A stretch of 39,425 nucleotides of DNA, taken from the NCBI GenBank assembly GCA_947305535.1, contig CAMZDZ010000005.1, positions 1 through 39,425 of the forward strand. Direction: 5' to 3'. The position numbers were made by a program, and so were the translations under genes. This stretch comes from an uncultured Fibrobacter sp. (GTDB lineage Bacteria > Fibrobacterota > Fibrobacteria > Fibrobacterales > Fibrobacteraceae). Below, in pieces: positions 14,470 through 22,996 of the stretch (positions are counted from its first letter, which is position 1; each line of letters begins with the position of its first letter). The notes under the pieces are model-generated. The model had not been told where the DNA came from, searched no databases, and saw nothing but the letters and a program-made list of their open reading frames with translations.

Positions 14470-16170
14470 CTACTCAATCGCCTTCACGCAAAGTTGGATG
14501 GTCTTCTTGTCGTTGTAGTAGTTCCACGTGGGTTCGAAGACTATGGTCACGGGACGGTTCTTGCCGACAAGCACCTTGTTCTTGCGCAGGCCGAAACCGA
14601 TGGCAGAATAGGTGGAGCTTCCGGCCTGGGAAAGTTCCATCTGCAGGTGCCCGCCGCGGAGTTCGCGCACACGGTGCACGCTCACGCCCTCGGCGCGGAA
14701 TACCGGATAAGGGAAGTTGCCGCCGAACGGCTCCATCAGCTCGAAGTAGTCGAGCACGGTGTGCGCCTTCGGGTGCGACGGCGACGGGGCCACGGAGAGC
14801 TCGCGGAGCGCGACCTCGATGTCGAAGCGGTGGGCCTCGTCCACCTCGGGACCGCCGCCGGTGTAGCCCTGCTCACGGGCGGCGGCTTCCAGCCGTTCCC
14901 GGAGTTCGTCAATCTTTGTCGCGGCAAGCGAGAAGCCGGCGGCGTTCGCATGGCCGCCCCAGCGCTCGAAAAGGTCGCGCACGTCGAAAAGGGCCTTGTG
15001 CCAGTTGAAGCCGGGGACGGCGCGGGCGCTCGCGTGCGCCATGCCGTCGATGATCGACAGCACCGCTGCCGGTCTATGGAATTCCTGGGCGAGCTTCGCG
15101 GAGACAATGCCGATAACGCCCACGTGCCAATTCTCCCCCGCCACCACGATGACTTCGGGGACCTTCTCGCCGTACTGCTCGCGCACGTTCTTGAGCGCCA
15201 TCTCGGTAATCTCGGATTCCTTCTGCTTGCGGCGGGCGTTCCAGTTCTTGAGTTCAGAAAGCAGCGTCATCGCCTCGGCCTTGTTCCCGCTCAATAGCAG
15301 TTTGAGCGCCGGATCGGGGCGTTCCATGCGGCCGGGCGCGTTGAGGAGCGGGGCGTACTTGTACATCACGTCGATGCCGCCCACGCTGCTGCCGGACTTC
15401 ATGAGCGAGCTGTACATGGCCTGCAGGCCAGGCCACTCGCTGTTGCGCAGGTGCTCGAGACCAATCCTCGTGAAGCGCCTGTTCTCCGGCGTCATCTGCA
15501 CGAGGTCGGCCAAAGTGCCCAGTGCCACCAGGTCGAGGAAGCGCGTCGGCACGGGCCGGCCGAGCCTTGCGAACAGGGCACATACAAACTTGTACGAAAC
15601 ACCGACCCCGCAGAGTTCGGGGTTCGGGTAGGCGTCGCCATCCTGGTGCGGGTCGAGCAACACGTCGCACGGCGGCAGTCCGTCGCCGCTGGGCTGGTGG
15701 TGGTCCATGACCATGACGCGCATCCCGAGCTCCTTGGCGTGGGCGATTTCCGCGTTCGCGGTAATGCCCGTGTCCACCGTGATCAGGTTGCGCGCACCCG
15801 CCTCGTACATCTCGTCGACGGCACTGACGGAAAGCCCGTAGCCGTCGCCGAAGCGGTTGGGCAGGCGCCACTGCGTGGCGATGCCGATTTCGGCGAGCGC
15901 CTTGCTGAGCAAGGTGACCGAGGTCATGCCGTCGAGGTCGTAGTCGCCGAAGATGAAAATTTCCTCGCCGCTCTTCTGGACATCCAGGAGCCAGTCTATC
16001 GCCTCCCCCATGCCCATCATGGACATCGGGTCCGCGATGTCGCTGTCGCTGCCATACAAGAACCGGTAGGCGTCGCCCACGTTCTTCACCCCACGCGACA
16101 CAAGGAACCTCGCCACGAGGTGCGGTACCTTGAGTTCACGGGCCAAAGTCGAGGCGACCAGTTCTTCCAT
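14470..16170 (-). CDS. recJ: Single-stranded-DNA-specific exonuclease RecJ
   Basis: RecJ degrades single-stranded DNA 5' to 3' in recombination and mismatch repair. The 566-residue product carries the DHH-phosphoesterase motifs: G-D-Y-D-L-D-G near residue 75, V-M-D-H-H near 157, and in the DHHA1 domain H-A-S-A-R-A with G-G-H-A-N-A-A-G-F near 405, followed by the C-terminal OB-fold region. Length matches the family. Translation most likely starts at the ATG at 16170, which overlaps the holB stop (TGATG); an in-frame GTG at 16215 would add 15 residues inside holB and lacks support. It lies in an operon with holB upstream and a TonB-like gene downstream. Confidence 0.95.
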   Translation of the reverse strand: MEELVASTLARELKVPHLVARFLVSRGVKNVGDAYRFLYGSDSDIADPMSMMGMGEAIDWLLDVQKSGEEIFIFGDYDLDGMTSVTLLSKALAEIGIATQWRLPNRFGDGYGLSVSAVDEMYEAGARNLITVDTGITANAEIAHAKELGMRVMVMDHHQPSGDGLPPCDVLLDPHQDGDAYPNPELCGVGVSYKFVCALFARLGRPVPTRFLDLVALGTLADLVQMTPENRRFTRIGLEHLRNSEWPGLQAMYSSLMKSGSSVGGIDVMYKYAPLLNAPGRMERPDPALKLLLSGNKAEAMTLLSELKNWNARRKQKESEITEMALKNVREQYGEKVPEVIVVAGENWHVGVIGIVSAKLAQEFHRPAAVLSIIDGMAHASARAVPGFNWHKALFDVRDLFERWGGHANAAGFSLAATKIDELRERLEAAAREQGYTGGGPEVDEAHRFDIEVALRELSVAPSPSHPKAHTVLDYFELMEPFGGNFPYPVFRAEGVSVHRVRELRGGHLQMELSQAGSSTYSAIGFGLRKNKVLVGKNRPVTIVFEPTWNYYNDKKTIQLCVKAIE

Positions 16171-17294
16171 CACTTGGCCCCCTCGAAAAGCTTGACCGCG
16201 AGGGCCTGCATGCACACCCGTGGCGCCGTGCGGCGGCTCGCGATGCGCGACATGGTCTCCTGGACGTCGACCAGGGCGAGGTCCACTGCGTTCGCGTCGA
16301 TTAGCGGGTAGGCGGAAGTGTCAACCTTGGCCGTCGTGTCGGCGATGCGGAGCGGGGCGCCGGCCATCCCGCGGGCCATGTCGGCCAACAGGAACGAGAG
16401 CACCTCCAAAAAACGGTTCGCATCGGCGGCATCCTCGATGCCCGCCTCTTCCAGTTCAAAAAACAGATCAGTGTAGTCGCCCGATAGCGACATGTTCACG
16501 AACCGAGCAGACAGGTCGAGCCAGGCGGAAGCGTGCTGGGCGTAGTAGATGGCCTTACCGGGGGACCCCACGGAAAGCCCCACCACGTCGTCGGTGACGG
16601 CGGACTCGTCGTAGTCGTCGTTCGCGTACTCCACCGCGATCTCGCGGACTTCGTCGTCGGTGAGCGGCAAAAGGTGCAGGGCAAGGCAGCGGCTGCGGAT
16701 AGTCTGCAACAGGCGTTCGCGGCTGCTGGTCGTCAATATGAAATAGGTATCCGGCGGGACTTCCTCAAGCGTCTTGAGGAAGGCGTTCGCAGCGGAATCG
16801 TTCATGCGGTCCGCTTCCGCGACGATGATCGTGCGAACGCGGTCGCCCTTGAGGGCGAATCCCGCCGTCATGTTGCGGATGAGGTCCACCGTTATCCCCG
16901 CCGCGGCGCTGAACACGTCGATGCGGTAGGGGTTCTTCACAATCTCTTCGATGTAGGCCTGCTTGTAATCCTGCACCGTCTTCGCCGTGCTGCCCGACGC
17001 CACGTCGGCGGCACTCCTGGCGGAAGCCTCCTTGGACTCCATGGGCACGACCCAGTTGTCGGTATTGCCCGGGTCGACAGCCATCTTACAGCCGAAGCAG
17101 TGTCCGCAAGGCCTGGATTCCCCGGCACTGCACTGCAGGGCCTTCGCAATTTCAAGCGCCAACGCCTTCTTCCCAATGCCTGCCGGACCATCGATAAGGA
17201 TGGCCTGCGGGAACCGGCTTTCACGGAGCGCCGCCATGAGGCGGATGCGCTGCCGGTTCTGGGACGATGGGCCGTTCAAGCGATATTCAATCAT
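16170..17294 (-). CDS. holB: DNA polymerase III delta' subunit-like clamp-loader ATPase
   Basis: The delta' subunit is part of the clamp loader that places the sliding clamp on DNA. The 374-residue product has a Walker A motif G-P-A-G-I-G-K-K at residues 36-43, four zinc-type cysteines (Cys54, 62, 65, 68, as C-x7-C-G-H-C-F-G-C), the sequence I-V-A-E-A-D-R-M-N near the Walker B position, T-L-E-E-V-P-P and the S-R-C sensor motif. Presence of an intact Walker A is more DnaX-like than E. coli HolB, but length and lack of the long DnaX tail favour delta'. The ATG at 17294 overlaps the stop of the EnvC-like gene (ATGA); recJ follows with TGATG. Translational coupling is likely. Confidence 0.88.
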   Translation of the reverse strand: MIEYRLNGPSSQNRQRIRLMAALRESRFPQAILIDGPAGIGKKALALEIAKALQCSAGESRPCGHCFGCKMAVDPGNTDNWVVPMESKEASARSAADVASGSTAKTVQDYKQAYIEEIVKNPYRIDVFSAAAGITVDLIRNMTAGFALKGDRVRTIIVAEADRMNDSAANAFLKTLEEVPPDTYFILTTSSRERLLQTIRSRCLALHLLPLTDDEVREIAVEYANDDYDESAVTDDVVGLSVGSPGKAIYYAQHASAWLDLSARFVNMSLSGDYTDLFFELEEAGIEDAADANRFLEVLSFLLADMARGMAGAPLRIADTTAKVDTSAYPLIDANAVDLALVDVQETMSRIASRRTAPRVCMQALAVKLFEGAK

Positions 17295-18547
17295 TTCTGT
17301 TTCAACCATTCAAGAGGGTCCACGGTCTGCGTACCCTCGCTAACTTGGAAATACAATTTAATTCCATTTAAAGACGCGATGTCACCGGCCGTACCGATTT
17401 CCTCGCAATTCTTTACCGTTTTGCCTTCCTGCACGCGGATGCTCTGGAGGTGCCCGTACACGGAATACGTCCCGCCTTCGTGCTCGATAATCACGGACGG
17501 ACCGCGGCCGTCAATCTCTGCGACCATCGCCACGGTTCCCGCCGCAGCGGCACGCACGGCGGCGCCCTTCTTGCCGCGGATTTCCACGCCGAGGTTTCGC
17601 GTGGTGATGTGCAGAACCGGATGTTCCTGCAAGCCGTAGTTGCTGATGATTTCACCCTTGAGCGGCATGCACTTCGGGCCGGTCACCGGAGTCGTCACGG
17701 CGACCTGCGGCTTCTTCACCACCTTCTCTTCCTTCTCGGGCTTGCCGCCCTTGCCCTTCTTGGCCTTGGCCGCCTTCTTCTTGCGTTCTTCCTCGGCCTT
17801 CTTCGCCGCTTCGATTTCCTTCTTGCGCTTTTCCTCTAGCTTCTTGATGAGGGCCTGCATGGTCTTCTGGTTGCGCTCGAACTCCTGCAGCGCCTTCTTC
17901 TGCATGTTCTTGTCTTCCTTCAGCGAAAGCAGCATCTTCTCCTGGCTGCTCATCTGCGTCACGAGCCCCTTCTCTTCCTGCGCCTTGCGGCTACGCATCC
18001 TGTTGAGGTCGCTCAGGTGGTCCTGCTCGGCCTTCTTCATCTCGTCGCGCTCCGACATCATGCGCGAAAGGAGCAGCACCTGTTCGCGGTCCTCGTTGAG
18101 GATATGGTGCACCCAGTACACCTGGCGGTCGGGGTTGCCCTTCTGCGAAAGGAGACTGTAAAGCACGAGCGCCTCGCTCTGCCTGCCGTTCACGTAAAGG
18201 CTGCGGATGCGGCGCTTCATGGCCTCCTTGCGCTCGACAATCTTCCGGTCAAGCGAATCGATGTCGGCGGCGAGCCGCACCACGGCACCCTGCACCATGG
18301 CCTCGCTTTTCGCAAGTTCCGCGATGTAGGTACGCGTCTGGTTCAGGTTCTGGTCCAAAAGCGAAATCGTGTTGATGACGCCCTTCTCCTCGCTTTCGAG
18401 CATCGCGAGTTCCTTGCGCTTCTTGGCAAGGTCATTTTCGAGTTTCTTGAGCGCCTGCTTCTGCTCCTTGATCTGCGCATCCGTCTTCTTCGGGGCGGCG
18501 CACACCAAACCAACGAGCAAACACAGCAGAATCGTGAACAGGCGCAT
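17291..18547 (-). CDS. envC: EnvC-like murein hydrolase activator with degenerate LytM domain
   Basis: The 418-residue product has a signal peptide (M-R-L-F-T-I-L-L, cleavage after V-C-A), a long coiled coil of Lys/Glu/Gln-rich heptads (~25-270) and a C-terminal LytM/M23 domain (~295-418). The zinc ligands are not intact. The first H-x(3)-D motif is replaced by T-R-N-L-G-V-E, and the final H-x-H appears as L-Y-F-Q-V, though Y-G-H-L-Q remains. In E. coli EnvC an inactive LytM domain activates amidases AmiA and AmiB at the septum, controlled by FtsEX. The gene sits 6 bases after ftsX, which strongly supports the same partnership. It overlaps holB by 4 bases. A structural rather than enzymatic role is inferred from the missing ligands. 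Confidence 0.88.
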   Translation of the reverse strand: MRLFTILLCLLVGLVCAAPKKTDAQIKEQKQALKKLENDLAKKRKELAMLESEEKGVINTISLLDQNLNQTRTYIAELAKSEAMVQGAVVRLAADIDSLDRKIVERKEAMKRRIRSLYVNGRQSEALVLYSLLSQKGNPDRQVYWVHHILNEDREQVLLLSRMMSERDEMKKAEQDHLSDLNRMRSRKAQEEKGLVTQMSSQEKMLLSLKEDKNMQKKALQEFERNQKTMQALIKKLEEKRKKEIEAAKKAEEERKKKAAKAKKGKGGKPEKEEKVVKKPQVAVTTPVTGPKCMPLKGEIISNYGLQEHPVLHITTRNLGVEIRGKKGAAVRAAAAGTVAMVAEIDGRGPSVIIEHEGGTYSVYGHLQSIRVQEGKTVKNCEEIGTAGDIASLNGIKLYFQVSEGTQTVDPLEWLKQK

Positions 18548-18553
18548 GGGTCT

Positions 18554-19474
18554 TTATTCCTGCTCGTTGCGTTTTGTCTTGAGGAACCCGCGCACCGTAT
18601 GGAAACTGAAATAGGCCGAAAGGGAGGAGACCGCGAGTACAACAAGGAACAGTATTCCGCCGAATCCGTCGACATAGCTGCCGACTATCGGGAAGGATTC
18701 CGTAATCCCGTCCACCACCATCCAGAGGACGATCACCGCCGTGACGCTCCCGAGCAGACCCTGCGCAAAGCCTTCCAGCACGAAGGGGAACTGGATGAAG
18801 AAGGTGCTGCCGCCAGCGTACTTCATGTTCTCGACGAGCAGCTTGCGCGAAAGCAGGGAAAGCCGGACCGAATTGCAGATGATGAGCGAAAGCGTGACAA
18901 GCAGCAGGGCGCATATCGTGACCGGCCAGAAGACCATCTTGAATTTCCATTCGGCGATGCGGTTCACCCAGTCCACGGGGGCCTGCACCTCCTCGAACAC
19001 GCCGTCCCTGGCGATGGACTTGCGCACCTCGATGAGGTCGACCGGGGTCTTGCTCCTGTCGTCAAGTTTGATACGGAAAAAGGGCGGGATGGGGTTGTCG
19101 TCCACCAGGTCGAGCATGTCGCCCGAAAAATGCCTGCGGAAGTCGGCCAAGGCACTGTCGGCGCTCACGTACTCGACGCTGTCCACATGCTTCATGTGCA
19201 AAAGCCTGGAACGCACGGCCGCCACGGAATCGTCCGGGATGGGCCCGGGCAAGAAGGCCTCAATGGCATACAGCGACTTTTCGGTGTCGATGACGCGCAT
19301 GGCGCCTCCGAGGAACAGCGAAGACGACGCCAACAGCAGCGAACAGAGGAATATCGTGACAAGAGAGGGCAGGATGACCGTACGGTGCTGCTTCCATCCC
19401 CTGAAGGATTCCGATACTAAGTAACCTAATTGACCTAACACAAAGCGAATAATAACTAAATTTATGGGAGTCAT
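18554..19474 (-). CDS. ftsX: Cell division protein FtsX
   Basis: FtsX is the membrane subunit of the FtsEX complex, which transmits ATP-driven changes to periplasmic hydrolase activators during division. The 306-residue product has the expected layout: a first transmembrane helix at ~35-58, a periplasmic loop ~60-175 (with A-F-L-P-G-P-I-P and Y-V-S-A-D-S-A-L-A-D-F), then three closely grouped helices at ~180-295, including the K-Y-A-G-G-S-T-F-F-I-Q-F-P-F loop characteristic of FtsX. It is the first gene of an operon with the EnvC-like activator. No ftsE gene is adjacent, which is unusual. The start is only 12 bases from the divergent YbbR gene, so its promoter must lie inside that gene. Confidence 0.93.
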   Translation of the reverse strand: MTPINLVIIRFVLGQLGYLVSESFRGWKQHRTVILPSLVTIFLCSLLLASSSLFLGGAMRVIDTEKSLYAIEAFLPGPIPDDSVAAVRSRLLHMKHVDSVEYVSADSALADFRRHFSGDMLDLVDDNPIPPFFRIKLDDRSKTPVDLIEVRKSIARDGVFEEVQAPVDWVNRIAEWKFKMVFWPVTICALLLVTLSLIICNSVRLSLLSRKLLVENMKYAGGSTFFIQFPFVLEGFAQGLLGSVTAVIVLWMVVDGITESFPIVGSYVDGFGGILFLVVLAVSSLSAYFSFHTVRGFLKTKRNEQE

Positions 19475-19486
19475 TTAGGGGCGAAC

Positions 19487-20530
19487 ATGAAACACATCGC
19501 ATTAAAGATTACAGCATTCCTTTTCGGGATTGCCCTCTGGTTCTATGTCATCTCGCTTAAGAATTTCCAGCTCGAGATAGAAGCCCCCATCATCCTCTCG
19601 AAGCTCCCGGAAACGCTCGCCATCGCCTCGAGGCCGCCGCAGAGCATGCCCATCACCGTGGAGGGCAGGCCGTTCGACCTCATCCGCATGCGCTCGCAGG
19701 AAGCCAAGGGCGCGAGCATCGTCGTCGACCTGCACGACATCGAGCTCGGCAGCCACCGCGTGCACATCGGCTCCAAGAACTACTCCGCCCCGAACTTCCC
19801 GAACATCCATTACGTGGACTCCGACGAAAGGCTCAGCTTCATCGACCTCGACATCGACACGCGCATCGTGCGCAACGTCCCGATCAAGTCCAACGTGACG
19901 TTCAGGCCGGCCAACGGCTACATCATCACGAGCGACCCCGTGCTCACTCCCGAAGGACTGAACGTGTCCGGTGCCCGCAACGCGCTCATGCGCATCATCG
20001 AGGTGCCCACCGACTCCATCCGCTACGATTCCGTCAAGGCGCCCGGCCGCTACACGGTACCGCTCCGCTTCGACCAGCTGCCCGCCTACGTCGCGCCGAA
20101 CGATTCCACAATCGAAATTTCCATCGACGTGCAGAAGGTTACAAACAAAGTATTTAAAAGCATTCCTGTCCACCTGATTGGCCGCTACGACAAGAACGAA
20201 ATGAGCCTCGTTCCTAACACCGTTGAGGTGGAAATCACCGGTGGCGAAAAGATCCTGGACACGCTGAAGGCCGAAGCGCTCGACCTGTTCGTGGAAATCA
20301 ACCGTTTCGCCATCGAGGACGTGGACAGCCTGCCGCCCACCGTTCGCTTGATGATCGACAAGAGCATCAACACCGACCTGAGCATCAAGGGTATCCAGGT
20401 CAAGCCCGACAAGGTGCGCCTGCAGAAGAAGATTCCGCAGCCCACCACCGAAACGGCGACAGATTCCACGCAACCACCGGCAAAGCCCACCGTATTCACG
20501 ATGGACGACATCGACGAGGAGGGCAAGTAG
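19487..20530 (+). CDS. YbbR-domain protein (CdaR-like)
   Basis: The 347-residue product has an N-terminal membrane anchor (M-K-H-I-A-L-K-I-T-A-F-L-F-G-I-A-L-W-F-Y) followed by repeated ~85-residue beta-rich YbbR modules, with the typical N-terminal K-x-x-A-L-W-F-Y-V pattern and paired strands ending G-x-Y-x-V-P-L. In Firmicutes, CdaR of this class regulates the diadenylate cyclase CdaA at the membrane. No cdaA lies adjacent here, so the partner is unknown. The C-terminal tail is Thr/Pro-rich. The stop overlaps the GTG start of tsaD by one base (TAGTG), implying coupling. A GGGG sequence sits close before the ATG. Confidence 0.82.
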   Translation: MKHIALKITAFLFGIALWFYVISLKNFQLEIEAPIILSKLPETLAIASRPPQSMPITVEGRPFDLIRMRSQEAKGASIVVDLHDIELGSHRVHIGSKNYSAPNFPNIHYVDSDERLSFIDLDIDTRIVRNVPIKSNVTFRPANGYIITSDPVLTPEGLNVSGARNALMRIIEVPTDSIRYDSVKAPGRYTVPLRFDQLPAYVAPNDSTIEISIDVQKVTNKVFKSIPVHLIGRYDKNEMSLVPNTVEVEITGGEKILDTLKAEALDLFVEINRFAIEDVDSLPPTVRLMIDKSINTDLSIKGIQVKPDKVRLQKKIPQPTTETATDSTQPPAKPTVFTMDDIDEEGK

Positions 20531-21537
20531 TGCTCTGGCTCGGGATTGAATCCAGCTGCGACGAGACCGCATGCGCGGTTCTCCAGGACGAACCGCTCAA
20601 GGTGATATCCAACCCGCTCTACAGTCAGATCGACGAGCACGCGCTCTACGGGGGCGTCGTCCCCGAAATCGCGGCGCGCGCCCACCTGCAGAAGATCGCC
20701 CCCATCGCGGAAGCCGCCGTCAAGGAAGCCGGCATCTCGCTCAGCGACATCGACGCCATCGCCTACACCACGGGTCCTGGGCTCATGGGGCCGCTGCTCG
20801 TCGGCGCAAGCTTCGCCAAGGGACTTTCCCGCGACCTGGGCATCCCGGCGTACGGCATGAACCATCTGGAAGGCCACCTCGCCGCCGCCTGGCTCAGCAA
20901 CCCCGACATCGAGCCGCCGTTTCTCACGCTCACCGTCTCGGGCGGGCACACGGAACTCATCCTGGAAGAACCCGGCTTCAAGTACACAAGCATCGGCCGC
21001 ACCCGCGACGATGCCGCCGGCGAAGCTTTTGACAAGTGCGGCAAGCTCATCGGCCTCAAGTACCCCGCGGGAGCGACCATCAGCAAGCTCGCCCAAGGGC
21101 ACAACCGCAAGTTCGTGGACTTCCCGCGAGCCCTGCACATCCACAACAACTGCGAATTCTCGTTCAGCGGTCTCAAGACGGCCGTGCTCCGCTACACGGA
21201 AACCCACGAACCCGACTTCATCAAGGGGCACCTCGGCGACATCTGCGCTTCGCTTGAAGACGCCATCGTCGACAGCCTCGTCACAAAGACCGTCACGGCG
21301 CTCAAGATTACCAAGATGAAAACGCTCGTCGTCGGTGGCGGCGTGAGCGCGAACGCGTGGCTGCGCACACGCCTGCAGGACTACTGCAACCGTCACGGCA
21401 TCCGCTTCTGCATCCCCGACAGGAGCCTCAGCACCGACAACGGCGCGATGATCGCCGCCGCGGCCATCCGGCGCAACCGGCAGGGCCTGCTCAAGTCCAT
21501 CGACACCGTGAAGCCCTGGATGCCGCTCGCCCCGTAA
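20530..21537 (+). CDS. tsaD: tRNA threonylcarbamoyladenosine transferase TsaD
   Basis: TsaD transfers the threonylcarbamoyl group to A37 of tRNAs reading ANN codons, together with TsaB and TsaE. The 335-residue product has the full set of family motifs: G-I-E-S-S-C-D-E-T at the N-terminus, N-H-L-E-G-H with metal-binding His112 and His116, S-G-G-H-T-E-L, the G-x-T-x-D-D-A-A-G-E-A-F-D-K block, G-G-G-V-S-A-N and T-D-N-G-A-M with Asp303 as the third metal ligand. Length is normal. The start is a GTG overlapping the stop of the YbbR gene. A weak hairpin follows the gene. Confidence 0.97.
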   Translation: MLWLGIESSCDETACAVLQDEPLKVISNPLYSQIDEHALYGGVVPEIAARAHLQKIAPIAEAAVKEAGISLSDIDAIAYTTGPGLMGPLLVGASFAKGLSRDLGIPAYGMNHLEGHLAAAWLSNPDIEPPFLTLTVSGGHTELILEEPGFKYTSIGRTRDDAAGEAFDKCGKLIGLKYPAGATISKLAQGHNRKFVDFPRALHIHNNCEFSFSGLKTAVLRYTETHEPDFIKGHLGDICASLEDAIVDSLVTKTVTALKITKMKTLVVGGGVSANAWLRTRLQDYCNRHGIRFCIPDRSLSTDNGAMIAAAAIRRNRQGLLKSIDTVKPWMPLAP

Positions 21538-21570
21538 AGGGCGGACGAGCCCATTTTCGCCCTTATTTCT
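21537..21570 (+). terminator. Possible weak terminator after tsaD
   Basis: AAGGGCG and CGCCCTT can pair across a 14-base loop, followed by ATTTCTTC. The loop is long and the T tract broken, so termination may be partial. Confidence 0.4.
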
Positions 21571-21655
21571 TCAAAAACCCGTATTTTTACTCACAGGTTT
21601 TGAAATTTATGCGAAATCTGGAAATTTTCCCTACTTACACGCCCATGTAAAAATT

Positions 21656-21661
21656 TATATT
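21656..21661 (+). promoter_or_regulatory. Candidate -10 box (TATATT) before a secreted orphan gene
   Basis: TATATT lies 8 bases before the ATG at 21670, with CTTACA 16 bases further upstream as a possible -35. Transcription would start at about 21667-21668, after the ATG at 21664 and just before the one at 21670, which suggests a leaderless message beginning at 21670. Confidence 0.45.
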
Positions 21662-21669
21662 GTATGTGT

Positions 21670-22140
21670 ATGAGACGCTGGGGTTTCCATAAGCACTTCG
21701 AGCACCGGACATTCTGCCGGTGCGTTTTTGGCGTTTTGGCCCTCTGCGCCTTCCTGGCAATGCCCGCAACGGCCCAGGAACTGAACAAGAAGGTCAACGA
21801 CGTGGACGTCTTCCGCCCCGAGAAGCGCGAGACCAGGGTCGAGCTCGTCGATTCCAGCAAGAGCAATTCCATCAAGTTGAACGTCGACATCTTCGGCAGC
21901 CTGGACGTGCAGTCCTACTACATCCTGTGGGACGAGGTGGACCTCTCCGAGGACATCAAGAAACTGATGACCACCCGCGACTTCGCCCGCGACGAGTTCT
22001 TCATGCAGAACATCGACCGCGAGCAGTTCGAGCAGGAACGCCTGTTGCAGCTCTTCGAGGACAAGAAGCGCGAATACTTCAACATCTTCCCCGAAGAAGC
22101 CCTGAAGATGCTCGAGGACGAGCGCAAGGACGACGACTAG
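21670..22140 (+). CDS. Secreted protein of unknown function
   Basis: Starting at the ATG at 21670 the product has 156 residues. A basic n-region (R-R-W-G-F-H-K-H) is followed by a hydrophobic core and A-T-A-Q-E, a good signal peptidase site. The mature part is highly charged, with a strand-like segment (I-K-L-N-V-D-I-F-G-S-L-D-V) and a C-terminal acidic/basic helix (E-Q-F-E-Q-E-R-L-L-Q-L-F-E-D-K-K-R-E). No family is recognised. An upstream in-frame ATG at 21664 is possible but would fall before the predicted transcription start. It ends 3 bases before the biotin ligase gene, so the two are likely co-transcribed. Confidence 0.7.
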   Translation: MRRWGFHKHFEHRTFCRCVFGVLALCAFLAMPATAQELNKKVNDVDVFRPEKRETRVELVDSSKSNSIKLNVDIFGSLDVQSYYILWDEVDLSEDIKKLMTTRDFARDEFFMQNIDREQFEQERLLQLFEDKKREYFNIFPEEALKMLEDERKDDD

Positions 22141-22143
22141 CCG

Positions 22144-22992
22144 GTGCCGCCGATGGAATCGCACAAGTTCCACGATTGGCAAGTATTCGGCTTCGACAGC
22201 GCACCCGCCAGGCTCTTTGACGAAATCGGCAGCACACACACGCTCATGAAGGAACAGGCCCGCGAAGGGCTTATTCCGCCGGGCACGCTCTTTGTCGCGG
22301 ACTCGCAGAGCGCGGGACGCGGGCGCCACGAACGCACGTGGAATTCGCCCGTCGGCAAGAACCTCTACTTCAACATCCTCATCCCGCTTGAAGGCATTCC
22401 CCCGAAGCGCTTCGCGCAGATTACCCAGGTGGCGGCACTCACGTTCGCCGAGGTGTTCACCGGGATGCAGGAACAGCAGGCAAGCGACGGCACGAAGATC
22501 ACCGTCAAGTGGCCCAACGACATCCTTTACGGCAAGAGCAAGTTCTGCGGAATCCTCTCCGAGATTATCTACATCCCGGCCAGCACGGTCAGCAACTCGC
22601 ACGGCAGGACGGTTCCCGCTCTTTCCATGGGCGTCGGCATCAACGTGAACAGCGACCCGGAGGACTACGCGGAACTCAACCGCGACGTCACGACGCTCAA
22701 GGCGATCCTCGGCCGCGAAGTCGACAGAGAAAAATTATTGAAAGCGCTCATCGGGAGCCTGGAACGCGCGGTGAAGCAGTTCACTGCATTCGGCATTGCC
22801 CCGTGGGTCGAAGCCTGGCGCAAGATGGACAAGTTCATCGGGGCTCCGGGCACGATTATCGAGCTGGACATGAGCGGACAGCCGATCCGCAAGCACGGCA
22901 AGATCCTCGACATGCAGGATGACGGCAGCCTGAAATTCGAATGCGACGACGGCACCATCGAGACCGTCTACAGCGCCGACCTGGAAATATAA
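22144..22992 (+). CDS. birA: Biotin-[acetyl-CoA-carboxylase] ligase, BirA catalytic type without HTH
   Basis: The enzyme joins biotin to a lysine of carboxylase carrier proteins through biotinyl-AMP. The 282-residue product shows G-S-T-H-T-L-M-K, the adenylate-binding loop G-R-G-R-H-E-R-T-W, K-W-P-N-D-I-L and G-I-L-S-E in the right order, then G-V-G-I-N-V-N and a C-terminal SH3-like domain (G-K-I-L-D-M-Q-D-D-G-S-L). There is no N-terminal helix-turn-helix, so it is a group I ligase that should not repress transcription. The start may be GTG at 22144 or ATG at 22153. It follows the secreted orphan by 3 bases and converges on a membrane-protein gene with only 4 bases between stop codons. Confidence 0.93.
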   Translation: MPPMESHKFHDWQVFGFDSAPARLFDEIGSTHTLMKEQAREGLIPPGTLFVADSQSAGRGRHERTWNSPVGKNLYFNILIPLEGIPPKRFAQITQVAALTFAEVFTGMQEQQASDGTKITVKWPNDILYGKSKFCGILSEIIYIPASTVSNSHGRTVPALSMGVGINVNSDPEDYAELNRDVTTLKAILGREVDREKLLKALIGSLERAVKQFTAFGIAPWVEAWRKMDKFIGAPGTIIELDMSGQPIRKHGKILDMQDDGSLKFECDDGTIETVYSADLEI

Positions 22993-22996
22993 GCGA

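Noticed and set aside
13822-15297. Long open frames opposite recJ (and similar ones at 18017-19420, 26212-27963 and 31995-33689)
   Set aside because: They are antisense to well-recognised genes, arise from GC-rich third positions, and show no family motif, signal peptide or ribosome site.
16171-16215. N-terminal extension of recJ from GTG at 16215
   Set aside because: It lies wholly inside holB, whereas the ATG at 16170 makes a typical TGATG coupling.
17291-18547. The LytM protein as an active M23 endopeptidase
   Set aside because: The first H-x(3)-D and the last H-x-H zinc motifs are not present, so an activator role fits better.
19430-19460. TTGACC followed at 17 bases by TAACTA as a promoter for the YbbR gene
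   Set aside because: The -10 matches consensus at only two positions and no alternative is convincing; the promoter remains unidentified.
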